A stretch of DNA of 64,000 nt from Pseudomonadota bacterium (GTDB lineage: Bacteria; Pseudomonadota; Gammaproteobacteria; Xanthomonadales; SZUA-38): positions 62,001 to 126,000 of the forward strand of contig JBCCCR010000001.1 in NCBI GenBank assembly GCA_039033415.1. The letters are read 5' to 3'. Shown in pieces: positions 33,133-41,822 of the stretch. Both the position numbers and the translations under genes were made by a program. Position 1 is the stretch's first letter. Every line of letters starts with the position of its first letter. The notes beneath the pieces are model-generated. The model had not been told where the DNA came from. It saw only the letters and a list, made by a program, of their open reading frames with translations, and ran no database searches.

Positions 33133-34494
33133 TCACTGCCAGCTGGACGATTCCGCCACGGCGTCGCGGTAGGGTTTCAGATTAAGAAACAGCACCACGG
33201 TGGAAAACACCGCGCCGACGCCTGAGACCCAGGCGATGGAATAGCGCAGGGCGGACTCATCCTGGTAGATAAAGTCGGTAATCAGCGCCACGGCGGTTGG
33301 GCCAACCGTGAGACCGAGGATGGAGATCACAAACAGGTACACCGCCGACGTCTGGCCCCGCATCTGGTTGGGCGTGATCATCATCAGCGCTGAGGCGCCG
33401 GTAGCCGTTGCCATCGCCGGACCGATGCTGGCCGGTACGAGCATGACCATGGCGCTGGTCGCCGTCGGCATTAGCGGCATCAGCGGCGCCGTCACCAGGG
33501 TGATCAACACACCCGTCAGGACCGTGCGCAGGTGGGCGTCGGGATAACCTTTCTGATAGAGATAGTCGGCCAGCCACCCGGCGGCGTTGACCCCGAGCGG
33601 GCCGGCGATCAGCAGCAGGACGCCGTAGCTGTAGCCAACCTGTCCGATCGACCAGCCAAAGGTTCGAATGAACATGGTTGGGACCCAGGAGAAGTACGCG
33701 TAGCCGACGATGGTCACGACCGACATGCCGACAAACAGCTGACCAAAAACCCGCTTTCGTTCGAGCAGGTAACCGATGACAAACTTCAGCGGGAGCTTGT
33801 CAGGGCCGCCTCTTAGCATGCCGCGGCGGCGTGGCTCGCGTACGGTGGCCATGAGGAGCGCCACGCCGAGGCCGGGCAGGCCCACGAGCATAAAAACCAG
33901 CTGCCAGGGTCTCACCGCACCGACCACGGGCAGCATCGTGTCGCCGCCGGCTGAGGCAAAGCCGATGACGGCGCCGCCGAGAATCATGGCCATACCGGCG
34001 CCGACCGAGACCCCCATCTGATAAAAGCCGATCGCGCGTCCGCGCTTGTGCTGCGGAAAATAGTCAGAGATGAGAGACAGCGCGCTGGGCGTCAATGACG
34101 CCTCGCCGACGCCAACGCCCACCCGCGCAATAAACAGCTGCACGTAGCCCCGGGCGAGCCCGCACGCTGCCGTCATCAGACTCCATACCGTGATGCCCGC
34201 AGCGATCAAGGCGCGCCGGCTGGCGCGATCGGCCAGCCGACCCAGGGGAATGCCCATCAGCGTGTAGAACACGCCGAAAGCCAGCCCCATCAGCAGGCTC
34301 ATCTGCGTATCCGTCAGCCCAAGATCAGCTTTGATCGGCCCAACCAGCAGCGCGAGGATCTGGCGGTCGATAAAGGAAATCACGTACGCGAGGGTCAGTA
34401 CGCTGACCACGTACCAGGCATAGCCGGAGGACGGATAGTCGTCGTCGACAGGTGTATCCCGCAACGCAGATTCGGTGGCGGAAGGGGTTGTCAT
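33133..34494 (-). CDS. MFS transporter (spinster-like)
   Basis: A 453-residue carrier with twelve hydrophobic segments. The N-terminus WYVVSVLTLAYVISFIDRQILALLVGPIKADLGLTDTQMSLL and the loop LGRLADRASRRALI are the hallmark of the spinster-related MFS group common beside TonB receptors in sphingomonad-like catabolic clusters. It diverges from a TonB-dependent receptor across 122 bases; with the receptor handling outer-membrane uptake, this could carry the same compound across the inner membrane. A TTCGTATAGCGAA imperfect palindrome sits in the shared region (34553-34565). Confidence 0.88.
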   Translation of the reverse strand: MTTPSATESALRDTPVDDDYPSSGYAWYVVSVLTLAYVISFIDRQILALLVGPIKADLGLTDTQMSLLMGLAFGVFYTLMGIPLGRLADRASRRALIAAGITVWSLMTAACGLARGYVQLFIARVGVGVGEASLTPSALSLISDYFPQHKRGRAIGFYQMGVSVGAGMAMILGGAVIGFASAGGDTMLPVVGAVRPWQLVFMLVGLPGLGVALLMATVREPRRRGMLRGGPDKLPLKFVIGYLLERKRVFGQLFVGMSVVTIVGYAYFSWVPTMFIRTFGWSIGQVGYSYGVLLLIAGPLGVNAAGWLADYLYQKGYPDAHLRTVLTGVLITLVTAPLMPLMPTATSAMVMLVPASIGPAMATATGASALMMITPNQMRGQTSAVYLFVISILGLTVGPTAVALITDFIYQDESALRYSIAWVSGVGAVFSTVVLFLNLKPYRDAVAESSSWQ

Positions 34495-34616
34495 GGGCAG
34501 GCCTTAAACTCAATCAGGTCATCAGTTTACTTGGATTTGCTTAGATCTTATGTTCGTATAGCGAAGTGTCAGAATTGCTGACCCTCCCTCCAATCACTCA
34601 GGGCTGTTGTAAAATT

Positions 34617-36842
34617 ATGAATAAGAAACAAATTCTGGCTGCTGCTATCGCGGGCTGCCTCAGCTTCCCCCTGTACGGACAATCGATCGAGGAGGTGCTG
34701 GTAACCGCTCAGCGCCGGTCGGAAAGCGTGCAGGATATTCCGGTGGCGGTATCCGCTTTTACCAGCGAAACCATGGAGCGGCTGGCGGTCACCGAAACGA
34801 TGGACATTGCCCGGCTGGTGCCGAACTTCCTGTCTCAGAACAATACGGGGCTGGGTACAGCAAACGTTTACTCGCTGCGCGGGCTGAACAACACGGAGTC
34901 GATCGCCACCTTCGATCCGCCGGTTGGCACCTACATCGACGACTTTTTCATTCAGCGGCAGAACGGCAACAACTACGCCCTGTTTGACATCGACCGGGTG
35001 GAGGTTTTGCGCGGTCCACAGGGTTCGCTGTTTGGCCGCAACACGACCGGTGGCGCTGTGCGCATGATCCTACGCGATCCGGCCGAAGAGTTTGGCGGTA
35101 ACGCTGAAATCGGCTTCGGCGCTTTCGGTAAGCTTGTCGCCCGCGGCTCTGTTGACCTACCTGTGTCGGAAAACTTCCGGCTGAAGCTGTCCGCTTACTA
35201 CGTAGAGGACGATGGTTTCGTCGACAACCTGACCACCGGCGAGGAAGACCTCAACTTCGAAGACAATAAAGGCGTTCGGGCACACTGGATCTGGGATATC
35301 AATGACCAGCTCAGCTGGAACGCATCGCTGACCTATATCGATAACGAACATGCCAACATGTTCAACTTCGAGTCTGGCGGCGACCGCTTTACCCGAACCG
35401 GCCTGACCGAAGCCGGGTCCCCGGTGCGCGATCTGGTGGTTGGCAACAAGGGAAACCTGCCCCTCGGCAACCAGACCGACTCACTTCACTTCACGTCAAA
35501 CCTGGGATTTGCCACCCGCTGGGGTGACGTGGAGGTGCTAACCAGCTATCTCTCGCTGGACCAAGATTTCCTGCTGGACTTCTTTGAGGGACCCTTCGCG
35601 TCCGGTGGTTTCACCATTGCCAATGAAGGCAGCCACGATCAGTTTACGCAGGAGTTCAAGCTGTCCGGCTCCACCGAAGACGGTCAGTTCGATTACGTCG
35701 CTGGTCTGTTCTACTTCGACGAGGACAACGAGACCGACTACGCGCAAATCTTCAACCTGGGCGCCATCGGCCTGTTCCTGCCCGGCGGGTTCCCGCTCAT
35801 TCAGTACGACCGGATTCTTGATAACACCACGGAATCCTGGGCTGTTTACGGCCAGGTTGACTGGAATTTTGCGCCGGACTGGACGCTGACACTTGGCGCG
35901 CGATTCACCGAGGAAGACAAGGATCTTGGTATTCGCGATAACGGCAACCCGGGTGCCGGCGCCATCATCAATAACGTTGACCTGGATGCCGCTGGCGTTC
36001 CGCGGACGCTAAATGAATCGCAGTTTACGCCGCGAATCGCCATCGAAAATCAGCTGAACGAGGATTTTATGTGGTATGGCTCGATCACCACTGGCTTTAA
36101 GTCGGGCGGATGGAACGCACGAGGGACGGCGGCAGAGACGCTGCAGCCGTTCACAGCTGAGGAGGTCACCAACTTTGAGCTCGGCATGCGCTCGGAGTGG
36201 ATGGACAATTCGCTGCGATTCAACCTGACGGCGTTCCGGGCGGACGTCGAAGACTTCCAGCTTCCGTCAGCCTTCATTAACAGCGCGGGCGCTATCGAGT
36301 TCATCACGCAGAACTTCGCCGACCTCGATACCCAGGGTCTGGAGATGGAGCTGCTCTGGCTCCCTACGGAAAACATGACCTTGTTTGCCAACGCCGGTTT
36401 GCTGGATTCTGAGTACAGCAACCTCGACCCGTCGATTGTCGCTCAGCAGCAGGTTTGCCAGACGACCGGCGAGCAGTGTGCGCAGGGAATCGTCGATCCG
36501 CGCGGCAACATCGCAGATCCGGTCCGGGCACCGGACTACCAGCTTACCGTCGGTGGATGGTACGACTACCCCATCACGAGCAATTTGACACTGACGCCGA
36601 GCGTAACCGTGACGGACTATGGTGATCACAACGTCGGTACGGCCGGTGAAGATTTCGGTTTGGTGGATGGCTACACGCTGCTGAACGCCAGCCTTACCCT
36701 GGCCAACGAGCAAGACAACTGGCAGCTTAGCTTGGAGTGTGACAATTGCACCGACCGGCTGCAGGTGGTTTCGGTCTTGGCGGGCTTTACCTACCTGAAC
36801 GACCCGAAGTTCTGGCAGCTGTCGTTCCGCAAAAGCTTCTGA
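34617..36842 (+). CDS. TonB-dependent outer-membrane receptor
   Basis: The ATG at 34617 is chosen over an upstream GTG because it begins a signal peptide (MNKKQILAAAIAGCLSFPLYG); this gives 741 residues. Directly after cleavage comes SIEEVLVTAQRR, the TonB box, then the plug domain (ESVQDIPVAVSAFTSETMERL, FDIDRVEVLRGPQGSLFGRNTTGGAV). The C-terminal barrel runs to the end with the terminal Phe of outer-membrane proteins (FWQLSFRKSF). It is in the iron-independent, small-molecule group judged by context only. A strong terminator follows at 36864. Confidence 0.95.
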   Translation: MNKKQILAAAIAGCLSFPLYGQSIEEVLVTAQRRSESVQDIPVAVSAFTSETMERLAVTETMDIARLVPNFLSQNNTGLGTANVYSLRGLNNTESIATFDPPVGTYIDDFFIQRQNGNNYALFDIDRVEVLRGPQGSLFGRNTTGGAVRMILRDPAEEFGGNAEIGFGAFGKLVARGSVDLPVSENFRLKLSAYYVEDDGFVDNLTTGEEDLNFEDNKGVRAHWIWDINDQLSWNASLTYIDNEHANMFNFESGGDRFTRTGLTEAGSPVRDLVVGNKGNLPLGNQTDSLHFTSNLGFATRWGDVEVLTSYLSLDQDFLLDFFEGPFASGGFTIANEGSHDQFTQEFKLSGSTEDGQFDYVAGLFYFDEDNETDYAQIFNLGAIGLFLPGGFPLIQYDRILDNTTESWAVYGQVDWNFAPDWTLTLGARFTEEDKDLGIRDNGNPGAGAIINNVDLDAAGVPRTLNESQFTPRIAIENQLNEDFMWYGSITTGFKSGGWNARGTAAETLQPFTAEEVTNFELGMRSEWMDNSLRFNLTAFRADVEDFQLPSAFINSAGAIEFITQNFADLDTQGLEMELLWLPTENMTLFANAGLLDSEYSNLDPSIVAQQQVCQTTGEQCAQGIVDPRGNIADPVRAPDYQLTVGGWYDYPITSNLTLTPSVTVTDYGDHNVGTAGEDFGLVDGYTLLNASLTLANEQDNWQLSLECDNCTDRLQVVSVLAGFTYLNDPKFWQLSFRKSF

Positions 36843-36863
36843 CCGGACCTTTCGGTTAACGCG

Positions 36864-36892
36864 AAAAACCCCGCCTCGTGCGGGGTTTTTTT
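36864..36892. terminator. Intrinsic terminator, bidirectional
   Basis: AAAAACCCCGC, a CTCGT loop and GCGGGGTTTTTTT form a perfect six-base GC stem flanked by A and T runs. It serves the TonB receptor on the plus strand and the converging beta-lactamase-family gene on the minus strand, whose stop lies inside the T-run. Confidence 0.9.
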
Positions 36893-38078
36893 ATGGACCG
36901 GTAAGGGCCCGGGTCAGCAGGTTTGGAATCCGGGAGACATCCCAGGTTTGGGGTGGCCACTGACGTGCCGCCCGGACGATCACCAGCTCCAGCGAGGGGA
37001 TCACCCAGACGTTCTGGTACCCGTGTCCAACAAACGCATAGATGTCGTCAGCGACATAGGGTTCGGAGCCCCACCAGGTATAGACATCGGGGCCGGGGTG
37101 ATTGCCGATATGCCAGAGGCTGCCGTTGCCCAGCCAGATTTGATAGCCATAGCCTTCGCTGGTCGCGGCCGGCTGAAGCATCTGATCGACCCACGCCTCG
37201 GGCACAAGCTGCTGGCCGTTCCAGCGGCCCCCGTTCAGCATCAGCTGCCCGAGGGACAGCCAGTCGACGGGGCGGGACAGGATGCAGCACGACTTCATCA
37301 CGTGGCCGCCTGGCTCATCCTGATACATGGCGGCGGGGCCAAGCCCCATGGGCTGCCATAGCCGTAGCGACAGGAAGTCCTGGTATTTCATGCCGCTTGC
37401 GCGTTCGAGCGCAAGCCCCAGAAGGTTGCTCTCGTTGTTGTTGTAGTCCCAGCGGCTCCCCGGCGGGTCGACCTGCGGGAGTTTCAGCGTCCAGTAGTCA
37501 AAATTGGTGCCGAAGTGCTGAAGCACCCCTTTGGACCAGGGCACCGGCGTGTAGTCTTCCGAGATCTGGGCCAGACCGCCGGACATCTGCAGCAGATTCT
37601 TGATGGTGATTGCGCCGCGAGGGTCGTTTTCCCATTCGCTGACGTAGCTGCCGACCGGGTCGTCAACCGACCGGATCACGCCTTCGCTGACCGCTACCCC
37701 GACGGCCATGCCCAGCACCGTCTTGGACATGGACTGCGGATTAAACCAGTCGTCGCGCTGGAAGCCATCCCAATACCGCTCAAATTCAATGACCCCGCCG
37801 CGGGCGACCAGCAGCCCGAGAGATCGCTGGGCCTGTGCGTAGGCGGCCGCCTGCTCCAGCGCCTGCGGCGGAATCGTGGGTCGATCGGTGGTCGGCAGTT
37901 CAATCAGCTCGCCGGTATCCAGCGCGACCACGGGATCAAACCACTCGATCGGTGTGGTCAGCGGGTCGGCACCCAGCGATAGATAGCTCACGTAGCGCTG
38001 CACAAACCGCCAGTTGGCGGCGGCGGCAACGGCCAGGGCCAGAAAGAGTACACCTACAGCGATCGCCAGCTTTTTCAT
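36891..38078 (-). CDS. Serine beta-lactamase-family hydrolase, membrane-anchored
   Basis: A 395-residue protein with an N-terminal hydrophobic anchor or signal (LAIAVGVLFLALAVAAAANW) and no lipobox. The active-site motifs are SxxK as SMSK (Ser116, Lys119) and Tyr212-Asn-Asn214. SYVSEWENDPRGAITIKNLLQ closely parallels KYVEEWSDDPRGATTLRQFL in domain 1 of the fused protein at 17950, so the two are related within the block. It resembles EstB/6-aminohexanoate-dimer hydrolase-type serine hydrolases rather than clinical beta-lactamases. Periplasmic esterase or amidase activity is inferred. Confidence 0.85.
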   Translation of the reverse strand: MKKLAIAVGVLFLALAVAAAANWRFVQRYVSYLSLGADPLTTPIEWFDPVVALDTGELIELPTTDRPTIPPQALEQAAAYAQAQRSLGLLVARGGVIEFERYWDGFQRDDWFNPQSMSKTVLGMAVGVAVSEGVIRSVDDPVGSYVSEWENDPRGAITIKNLLQMSGGLAQISEDYTPVPWSKGVLQHFGTNFDYWTLKLPQVDPPGSRWDYNNNESNLLGLALERASGMKYQDFLSLRLWQPMGLGPAAMYQDEPGGHVMKSCCILSRPVDWLSLGQLMLNGGRWNGQQLVPEAWVDQMLQPAATSEGYGYQIWLGNGSLWHIGNHPGPDVYTWWGSEPYVADDIYAFVGHGYQNVWVIPSLELVIVRAARQWPPQTWDVSRIPNLLTRALTGP

Positions 38079-38191
38079 GGTGCTAGCTTTACGGACAAAA
38101 TCATGGCGCAGATCATACCAGCGGAGCGGGCGCCGGAAGTGGGTCTACTTTTCAGCTATGGTTGGGGCCACAATCATTTACGGAGCAAACC

Positions 38192-38752
38192 ATGGCGCGC
38201 CTTCCTGTCGCTGATATTGAAACGCTGGATGAGGCAGCTCGTGCCAACCTGCTGGCCGCCGAGAAGATGCTCGGGTTCAGCCCCAATGACGGGCTGCTGA
38301 TGGCCCACAACCTGCCGCTGATGCAGGCGTTTCTAAAGCTCGTGCAGACGATCTATGCGCCGGGAAAAGTCAGCCAGGAGCTCAAGCGCCTGCTGGGCCT
38401 GATCACCAGCGCCGCCGCGGGGTGTCAGTACTGTCAGGCCCATACCACTTTCTCCGCGCATCGCCTCGGCGTCAGCGAAGAAAAGCTGCGGGACGTTTGG
38501 ACGTTCGCCGAGAGCGCGCTCTATAACGACGCTGAACGGGCGGCGTTGACGGTGGCGCTCAAGGCGGGCCAGTCGCCCAATGGCGTCACCGACCAGGATT
38601 TTGCCGCGCTGGGCGAACATTTTGACCTGGACGCACAGCTGGAAATTGTCGCGGTCATCTCGATGTTTGGATTTCTGAATCGATGGAACAGCACGCTGGC
38701 CACCGACCTCGAAGCGGCGCCGGCGGCGCTGTGGACTCAGGTTGAGCGCTGA
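38192..38752 (+). CDS. Carboxymuconolactone decarboxylase / AhpD-like protein
   Basis: The ATG at 38192, with GGAG eight bases upstream, gives 186 residues. The central AAAGCQYCQAHTTFSAHRLGVS carries the CxxC-xxH redox motif of AhpD-type alkylhydroperoxidases in the CMD superfamily. The helical segments and GVTDQDFAALGEHF fit the same fold. Members with an intact CxxC usually act in peroxide or thiol reactions, not muconolactone decarboxylation. It is divergent from the beta-lactamase-family gene. Confidence 0.85.
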   Translation: MARLPVADIETLDEAARANLLAAEKMLGFSPNDGLLMAHNLPLMQAFLKLVQTIYAPGKVSQELKRLLGLITSAAAGCQYCQAHTTFSAHRLGVSEEKLRDVWTFAESALYNDAERAALTVALKAGQSPNGVTDQDFAALGEHFDLDAQLEIVAVISMFGFLNRWNSTLATDLEAAPAALWTQVER

Positions 38753-38776
38753 CGAAAGGCGGTGGCCCGCCGGCCT

Positions 38777-39514
38777 TTAGTTCTGGCTGTCGGGGTCCTC
38801 GGCTTCTTCTACGCCTTTGTCGTCAGCGTCTGACGTTGCGGCGGCTTCCGGGTCCTCGTCCAGCACCTCAAAATCTTTGTATTCGACGCTGGTCACGACA
38901 TCCAGCAGCTGCTGCTCGAAGGTGTTGATGTAGCCCAGGTATTCGTCGCCGCGTCCGGCAAAGCGGCCGCCGACGGTCGTGATCCGGACCGCGCTGGCGA
39001 GGGAACCGGTGCGTGAGCCGGTGAGCTCGCGCTTCTGCTTGCGAACCCATTTGGCGCGTTTTTCCAGCGCCTGAAAGTCGCCGAAATCGGTCTTCAGCTC
39101 GCGGGCCAGATCAAGCGCCGCCTGCTTTTCTTCGGGCGCCAGCAGGCCCATGATTTCGCGGCGCGTTTTCCGGAATCGGCCGTCTCCTCGCTCGTCAGCC
39201 AGCAACGCCCAGGCTGCGCCTTTCACGCGGTCCACGGCGACGCCGATACCGGCAAAGTGCATGAGCGCCAGGTTGAATTGGGCTTCCTTATTGCCCCAGC
39301 CGGCGGCGAGCTGAAACTGTTCCTGGGCGTGCGTGTTGAAGCCGTCCTTGTAGGACCGGACCGCGGCGCGATAGTGCACGATGTCCGGATAGTCCTGAAT
39401 ACCCTGCATGACCCGGTCTCCCAGATCACCCTGAGTGGTTTGCGCGGTGACGCCCGCGCATAGCAGCACGGTCAGCAGTAGGGTGGTAAAGCAGTGGCGC
39501 GTTTGGATATTCAC
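38777..39514 (-). CDS. Exported Sel1-like repeat protein
   Basis: A 245-residue protein with a signal peptide (TLLLTVLLCAGVTAQ). Residues about 45-115 hold Sel1/TPR-like helices (AAVRSYKDGFNTHAQEQFQLAAGWGNKEAQFNLALMHFAGIGV, VKGAAWALLADERGDGRF). The C-terminus is strongly acidic (EDPEAAATSDADDKGVEEAEDPDSQ). Sel1 proteins usually scaffold envelope or signalling complexes. It sits downstream of the sigma-54-controlled gene, separated by a terminator. Function unknown. Confidence 0.75.
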   Translation of the reverse strand: MNIQTRHCFTTLLLTVLLCAGVTAQTTQGDLGDRVMQGIQDYPDIVHYRAAVRSYKDGFNTHAQEQFQLAAGWGNKEAQFNLALMHFAGIGVAVDRVKGAAWALLADERGDGRFRKTRREIMGLLAPEEKQAALDLARELKTDFGDFQALEKRAKWVRKQKRELTGSRTGSLASAVRITTVGGRFAGRGDEYLGYINTFEQQLLDVVTSVEYKDFEVLDEDPEAAATSDADDKGVEEAEDPDSQN

Positions 39515-39598
39515 GATTTACAACGGGTTATCGGCAGCTTTTGGCCAATTTGCCAGCGTCAGACCGTCGGTGAATGTGCCGTCGGTCCCGCTTGCCGG

Positions 39599-39631
39599 AA
39601 AAAACTGCCGCCAGCGATGGCTGGCGGCAGT
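39599..39631 (-). terminator. Intrinsic terminator of the sigma-54-dependent gene
   Basis: On the minus strand, ACTGCCGCCAGC and GCTGGCGGCAGT form a perfect twelve-base stem followed by TTTTTT. It lies about 50 bases after the stop of the gene at 39683, insulating it from the Sel1-like gene. Confidence 0.9.
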
Positions 39632-39682
39632 TCTTGCAAGCTTTGGGGACGAACGGCTTTTGGTGCCGCTCAGATCCTGAGA

Positions 39683-40279
39683 TCACTCTTCGTTGTCGTC
39701 CTCGACCGTTACAACGTGCTTCTTAATGATGATGACTTCCTGATCGCCGTCACCGTCGAGGGCGCTTTCCACGTCCACCTGGATATCCATCCCTTCGGTG
39801 TGTTCGTGAATCAGCGCGGTGATTTCCTCTTCGCTCAGCGAGTCGCCCTGCGTGTCTATCACGACGCGATGGGCGCTCGAATTGATGACCTTAATCTCTT
39901 TGTCACCGTGCTCAATCCAGACGTTCTCGCCGTCCAGCAGCGCCTCACCGTCCGACAGAAAGACGTGGCTGCCGTGTGCACCCTCCGAATGGGCCATCAC
40001 GTTGGGCAGCTTGACGTCGATCACTCGACCACCCACTTCCATTTCCAGGCCGTCAGGGTGCCGGGTCACCAGCACCTCGTTGCCGCTTTCCGTCGTGAAA
40101 ACCTCAGACTGTCCCTCAGCAAGGTTTTCGATGGTGACGGTTTCAGAAATGCCGTCATCAGTCTTGACCTTAATCTTGAGGGTTTCCCGAACCTCGGCAA
40201 AAGCGATGGTCGCGCTGAGGGTCAGGGCCAGCAGGCCGGCGATACCAATCACGGGGTTCAGCAGAGTAAACAGATTCAT
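39683..40279 (-). CDS. Acidic exported protein of unknown function, sigma-54-controlled
   Basis: The product is 198 residues from ATG 40279 (AGGAG six bases upstream); the adjacent ATG at 40282 is a less well spaced alternative. A signal peptide (VIGIAGLLALTLSATIAFA) is followed by an acidic, beta-strand-rich mature part (LKIKVKTDDGISETVTIENL, GNEVLVTRHPDGLEMEVGG, VIIIKKHVVTVEDDNEE). No family recognised. The promoter (40312-40329) is a perfect sigma-54 type with repeats upstream, and the neighbouring operon encodes an NtrC-type regulator, so this is very likely that regulator's direct target and the output of the two-component system. Confidence 0.8.
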   Translation of the reverse strand: MNLFTLLNPVIGIAGLLALTLSATIAFAEVRETLKIKVKTDDGISETVTIENLAEGQSEVFTTESGNEVLVTRHPDGLEMEVGGRVIDVKLPNVMAHSEGAHGSHVFLSDGEALLDGENVWIEHGDKEIKVINSSAHRVVIDTQGDSLSEEEITALIHEHTEGMDIQVDVESALDGDGDQEVIIIKKHVVTVEDDNEE

Positions 40280-40311
40280 CATAAGCTCCTATGGTGTTTG
40301 TGCGTGGCTTA

Positions 40312-40329
40312 TTGCAACCGCCGTGCCAC
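40312..40329 (-). promoter_or_regulatory. Sigma-54 promoter (-24/-12)
   Basis: The minus strand reads GTGGCACGGCGGTTGCAA: TGGCAC, five bases, TTGCA, identical to the sigma-54 consensus in both elements with the required spacing. It points at the acidic exported protein gene with a leader of roughly 20-30 bases. No other window site with this pattern was found by eye. Confidence 0.9.
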
Positions 40330-40377
40330 TTTCTTGCCCGCCAGAAAACGACGATTTCGGCCAGTTTGCACCCTCGA

Positions 40378-40413
40378 GATTCCCCATTTGCGCCATCGAT
40401 TCCCCAAATGGGG
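40378..40413 (-). promoter_or_regulatory. Candidate enhancer-binding site for the NtrC-type regulator
   Basis: Two copies of GATTCCCC (40378-40385 and 40398-40405) are spaced exactly 20 bases apart, and CCCCATTTG/CAAATGGGG (40382-40390, 40405-40413) forms a nine-base inverted repeat. The cluster lies 50-85 bases upstream of the sigma-54 -24 element, where an enhancer-binding activator would dock, and just beyond the end of the regulator gene. Confidence 0.65.
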
Positions 40414-40442
40414 ACAAGCCTTCGGGTTCTGAGGCCGCCATC

Positions 40443-41822
40443 TTATTCCTCCTGGCCGAGGCCATGTTTTCCCAGACGATAGAGAAAGGCTTTATAGGGC
40501 AGACCCAGGAGCTTCGCCGCCCGGGCGCGATTGCCGCTCGCCATGGTCAGAGCCTGGCTCAGCGCCGCGTGCTCCAGGGCCTCCCAGTTGACGCCTTCGG
40601 GCGGCAGCGTAAAGCCGCTGCCGGCGGGTGTGGACGATCGAAAGCTGGCCGGGAGATCGTCCGCGGTGACCTCGCTGTCGTCCGCCAGAAGTATCAGGCG
40701 TTCCACGACGTTGCCCAGCTCCCGGACGTTGCCGGGCCAATGGTGGTCGACGAGCCGGCGTCGTACCGATCGCGGAATGGCGGCAGGCTCAAGGTTATGC
40801 TGCCGCGCTGTTCGTGCGACAAAATGGTCGATCAGCGCCGAGATATCTTCGCGACGTTCCCGCAGCGGTGGCATCTCGATGGGAACCACGTTGAGCCGAT
40901 AGTAGAGATCCTCACGAAAGCGCCCTGCCGCAACCTCCTCTTCCAGATCTCGGTTTGTGGCGGCGATGATTCGCACGTCGGTGTGGATCTCGCTGTTCCC
41001 ACCCACCCGCGTGACTCGCCCCTCCTGCAGGGCTCGAAGCAGCTTTGGCTGGATCGCGAGCGGGAGTTCACCCACTTCATCAAGAAACAGCGTGCCGCCG
41101 CCCGCGGCCTCAAATTTGCCTATGCGTCGCTGGTGGGCACCGGTGTACGCGCCCTTTTCTGCGCCCAGAAACTCCGCCTCCATCAGCCCTTCGGGAATGG
41201 CGCCACAGTTGACCGCCACAAACGGACCATCGTTTCGGCCGGACAGGGTGTGAATCGCCCGGGCGGCGAGCTCTTTGCCCGTACCGCTTTCGCCGCCGAT
41301 CAGCACCGAGGCCTGGGTGTCGGCAATCTTTTCGATGCGCCGATACAGCCGCTGCATGCCGGGTGCTTTGCCCACGAGATCGACCAGCCGATCGCGCTCG
41401 CCGACCTCTTCGGCCAGGCGCTGGTTTTCGGCCTGCAGATTTCGCGCCCGGAGCGTTCGCTCCACCGCCAGCAGCAGCGCCTGCCGCTCAAACGGTTTGC
41501 TCAGATAATCGTCGGCGCCGGCGCGAATCGCCTCCATGGCGTGAGCGATGCTGCCGTAAGCGGTGACCATGATGAAGCTGCTGTCCACGCCGCTGTCGCG
41601 AAGCTCCCGCAGCAGCGACAGACCATCGCCGCTTTCCAGCTTCCAGTCCGAGATGATCAGCTGGGGTGCTTCGGCCTGGCCCGCCGCCAGCGCCGCCGCC
41701 TGGCTGGCCGCCTGGGTCACCGTAAGGCCCAGGTCGGTCAAGATGTCCGTCATCAGCTGGCGTTGAGCCGGCTCGTCTTCAACTACCAGCACGCTACCCG
41801 TGTACTGACCGTTACTGCTCAT
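40443..41822 (-). CDS. Sigma-54-dependent NtrC-family response regulator
   Basis: The product is 459 residues from ATG 41822, overlapping the kinase stop by 11 bases. The receiver domain (residues 10-125) has the phosphoacceptor Asp59 (LIISDWKLESGDG). The central AAA+ domain has Walker A GGESGTGKELAARAIH and the sigma-54 contact loop as GAYTGA, a tolerated variant of GAFTGA. The C-terminal Fis-type HTH (ALTMASGNRARAAKLLGLPYKAFLYRL) binds DNA. Phosphorylation by the co-encoded kinase should trigger ATP-driven opening of sigma-54 promoters; the adjacent one at 40312 is the obvious target. Confidence 0.95.
   Translation of the reverse strand: MSSNGQYTGSVLVVEDEPAQRQLMTDILTDLGLTVTQAASQAAALAAGQAEAPQLIISDWKLESGDGLSLLRELRDSGVDSSFIMVTAYGSIAHAMEAIRAGADDYLSKPFERQALLLAVERTLRARNLQAENQRLAEEVGERDRLVDLVGKAPGMQRLYRRIEKIADTQASVLIGGESGTGKELAARAIHTLSGRNDGPFVAVNCGAIPEGLMEAEFLGAEKGAYTGAHQRRIGKFEAAGGGTLFLDEVGELPLAIQPKLLRALQEGRVTRVGGNSEIHTDVRIIAATNRDLEEEVAAGRFREDLYYRLNVVPIEMPPLRERREDISALIDHFVARTARQHNLEPAAIPRSVRRRLVDHHWPGNVRELGNVVERLILLADDSEVTADDLPASFRSSTPAGSGFTLPPEGVNWEALEHAALSQALTMASGNRARAAKLLGLPYKAFLYRLGKHGLGQEE

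Noticed and set aside
17950-38078. Antibiotic resistance by the beta-lactamase-family genes
   Set aside because: The proteins match the esterase and 6-aminohexanoate-hydrolase-like branch and lie in a metabolic block; there is no resistance-type context.
38148-38165. TCAGCTATGGTTGG before the AhpD-like gene as an operator copy
   Set aside because: Only AGCTAT matches; the other half of the palindrome is missing.
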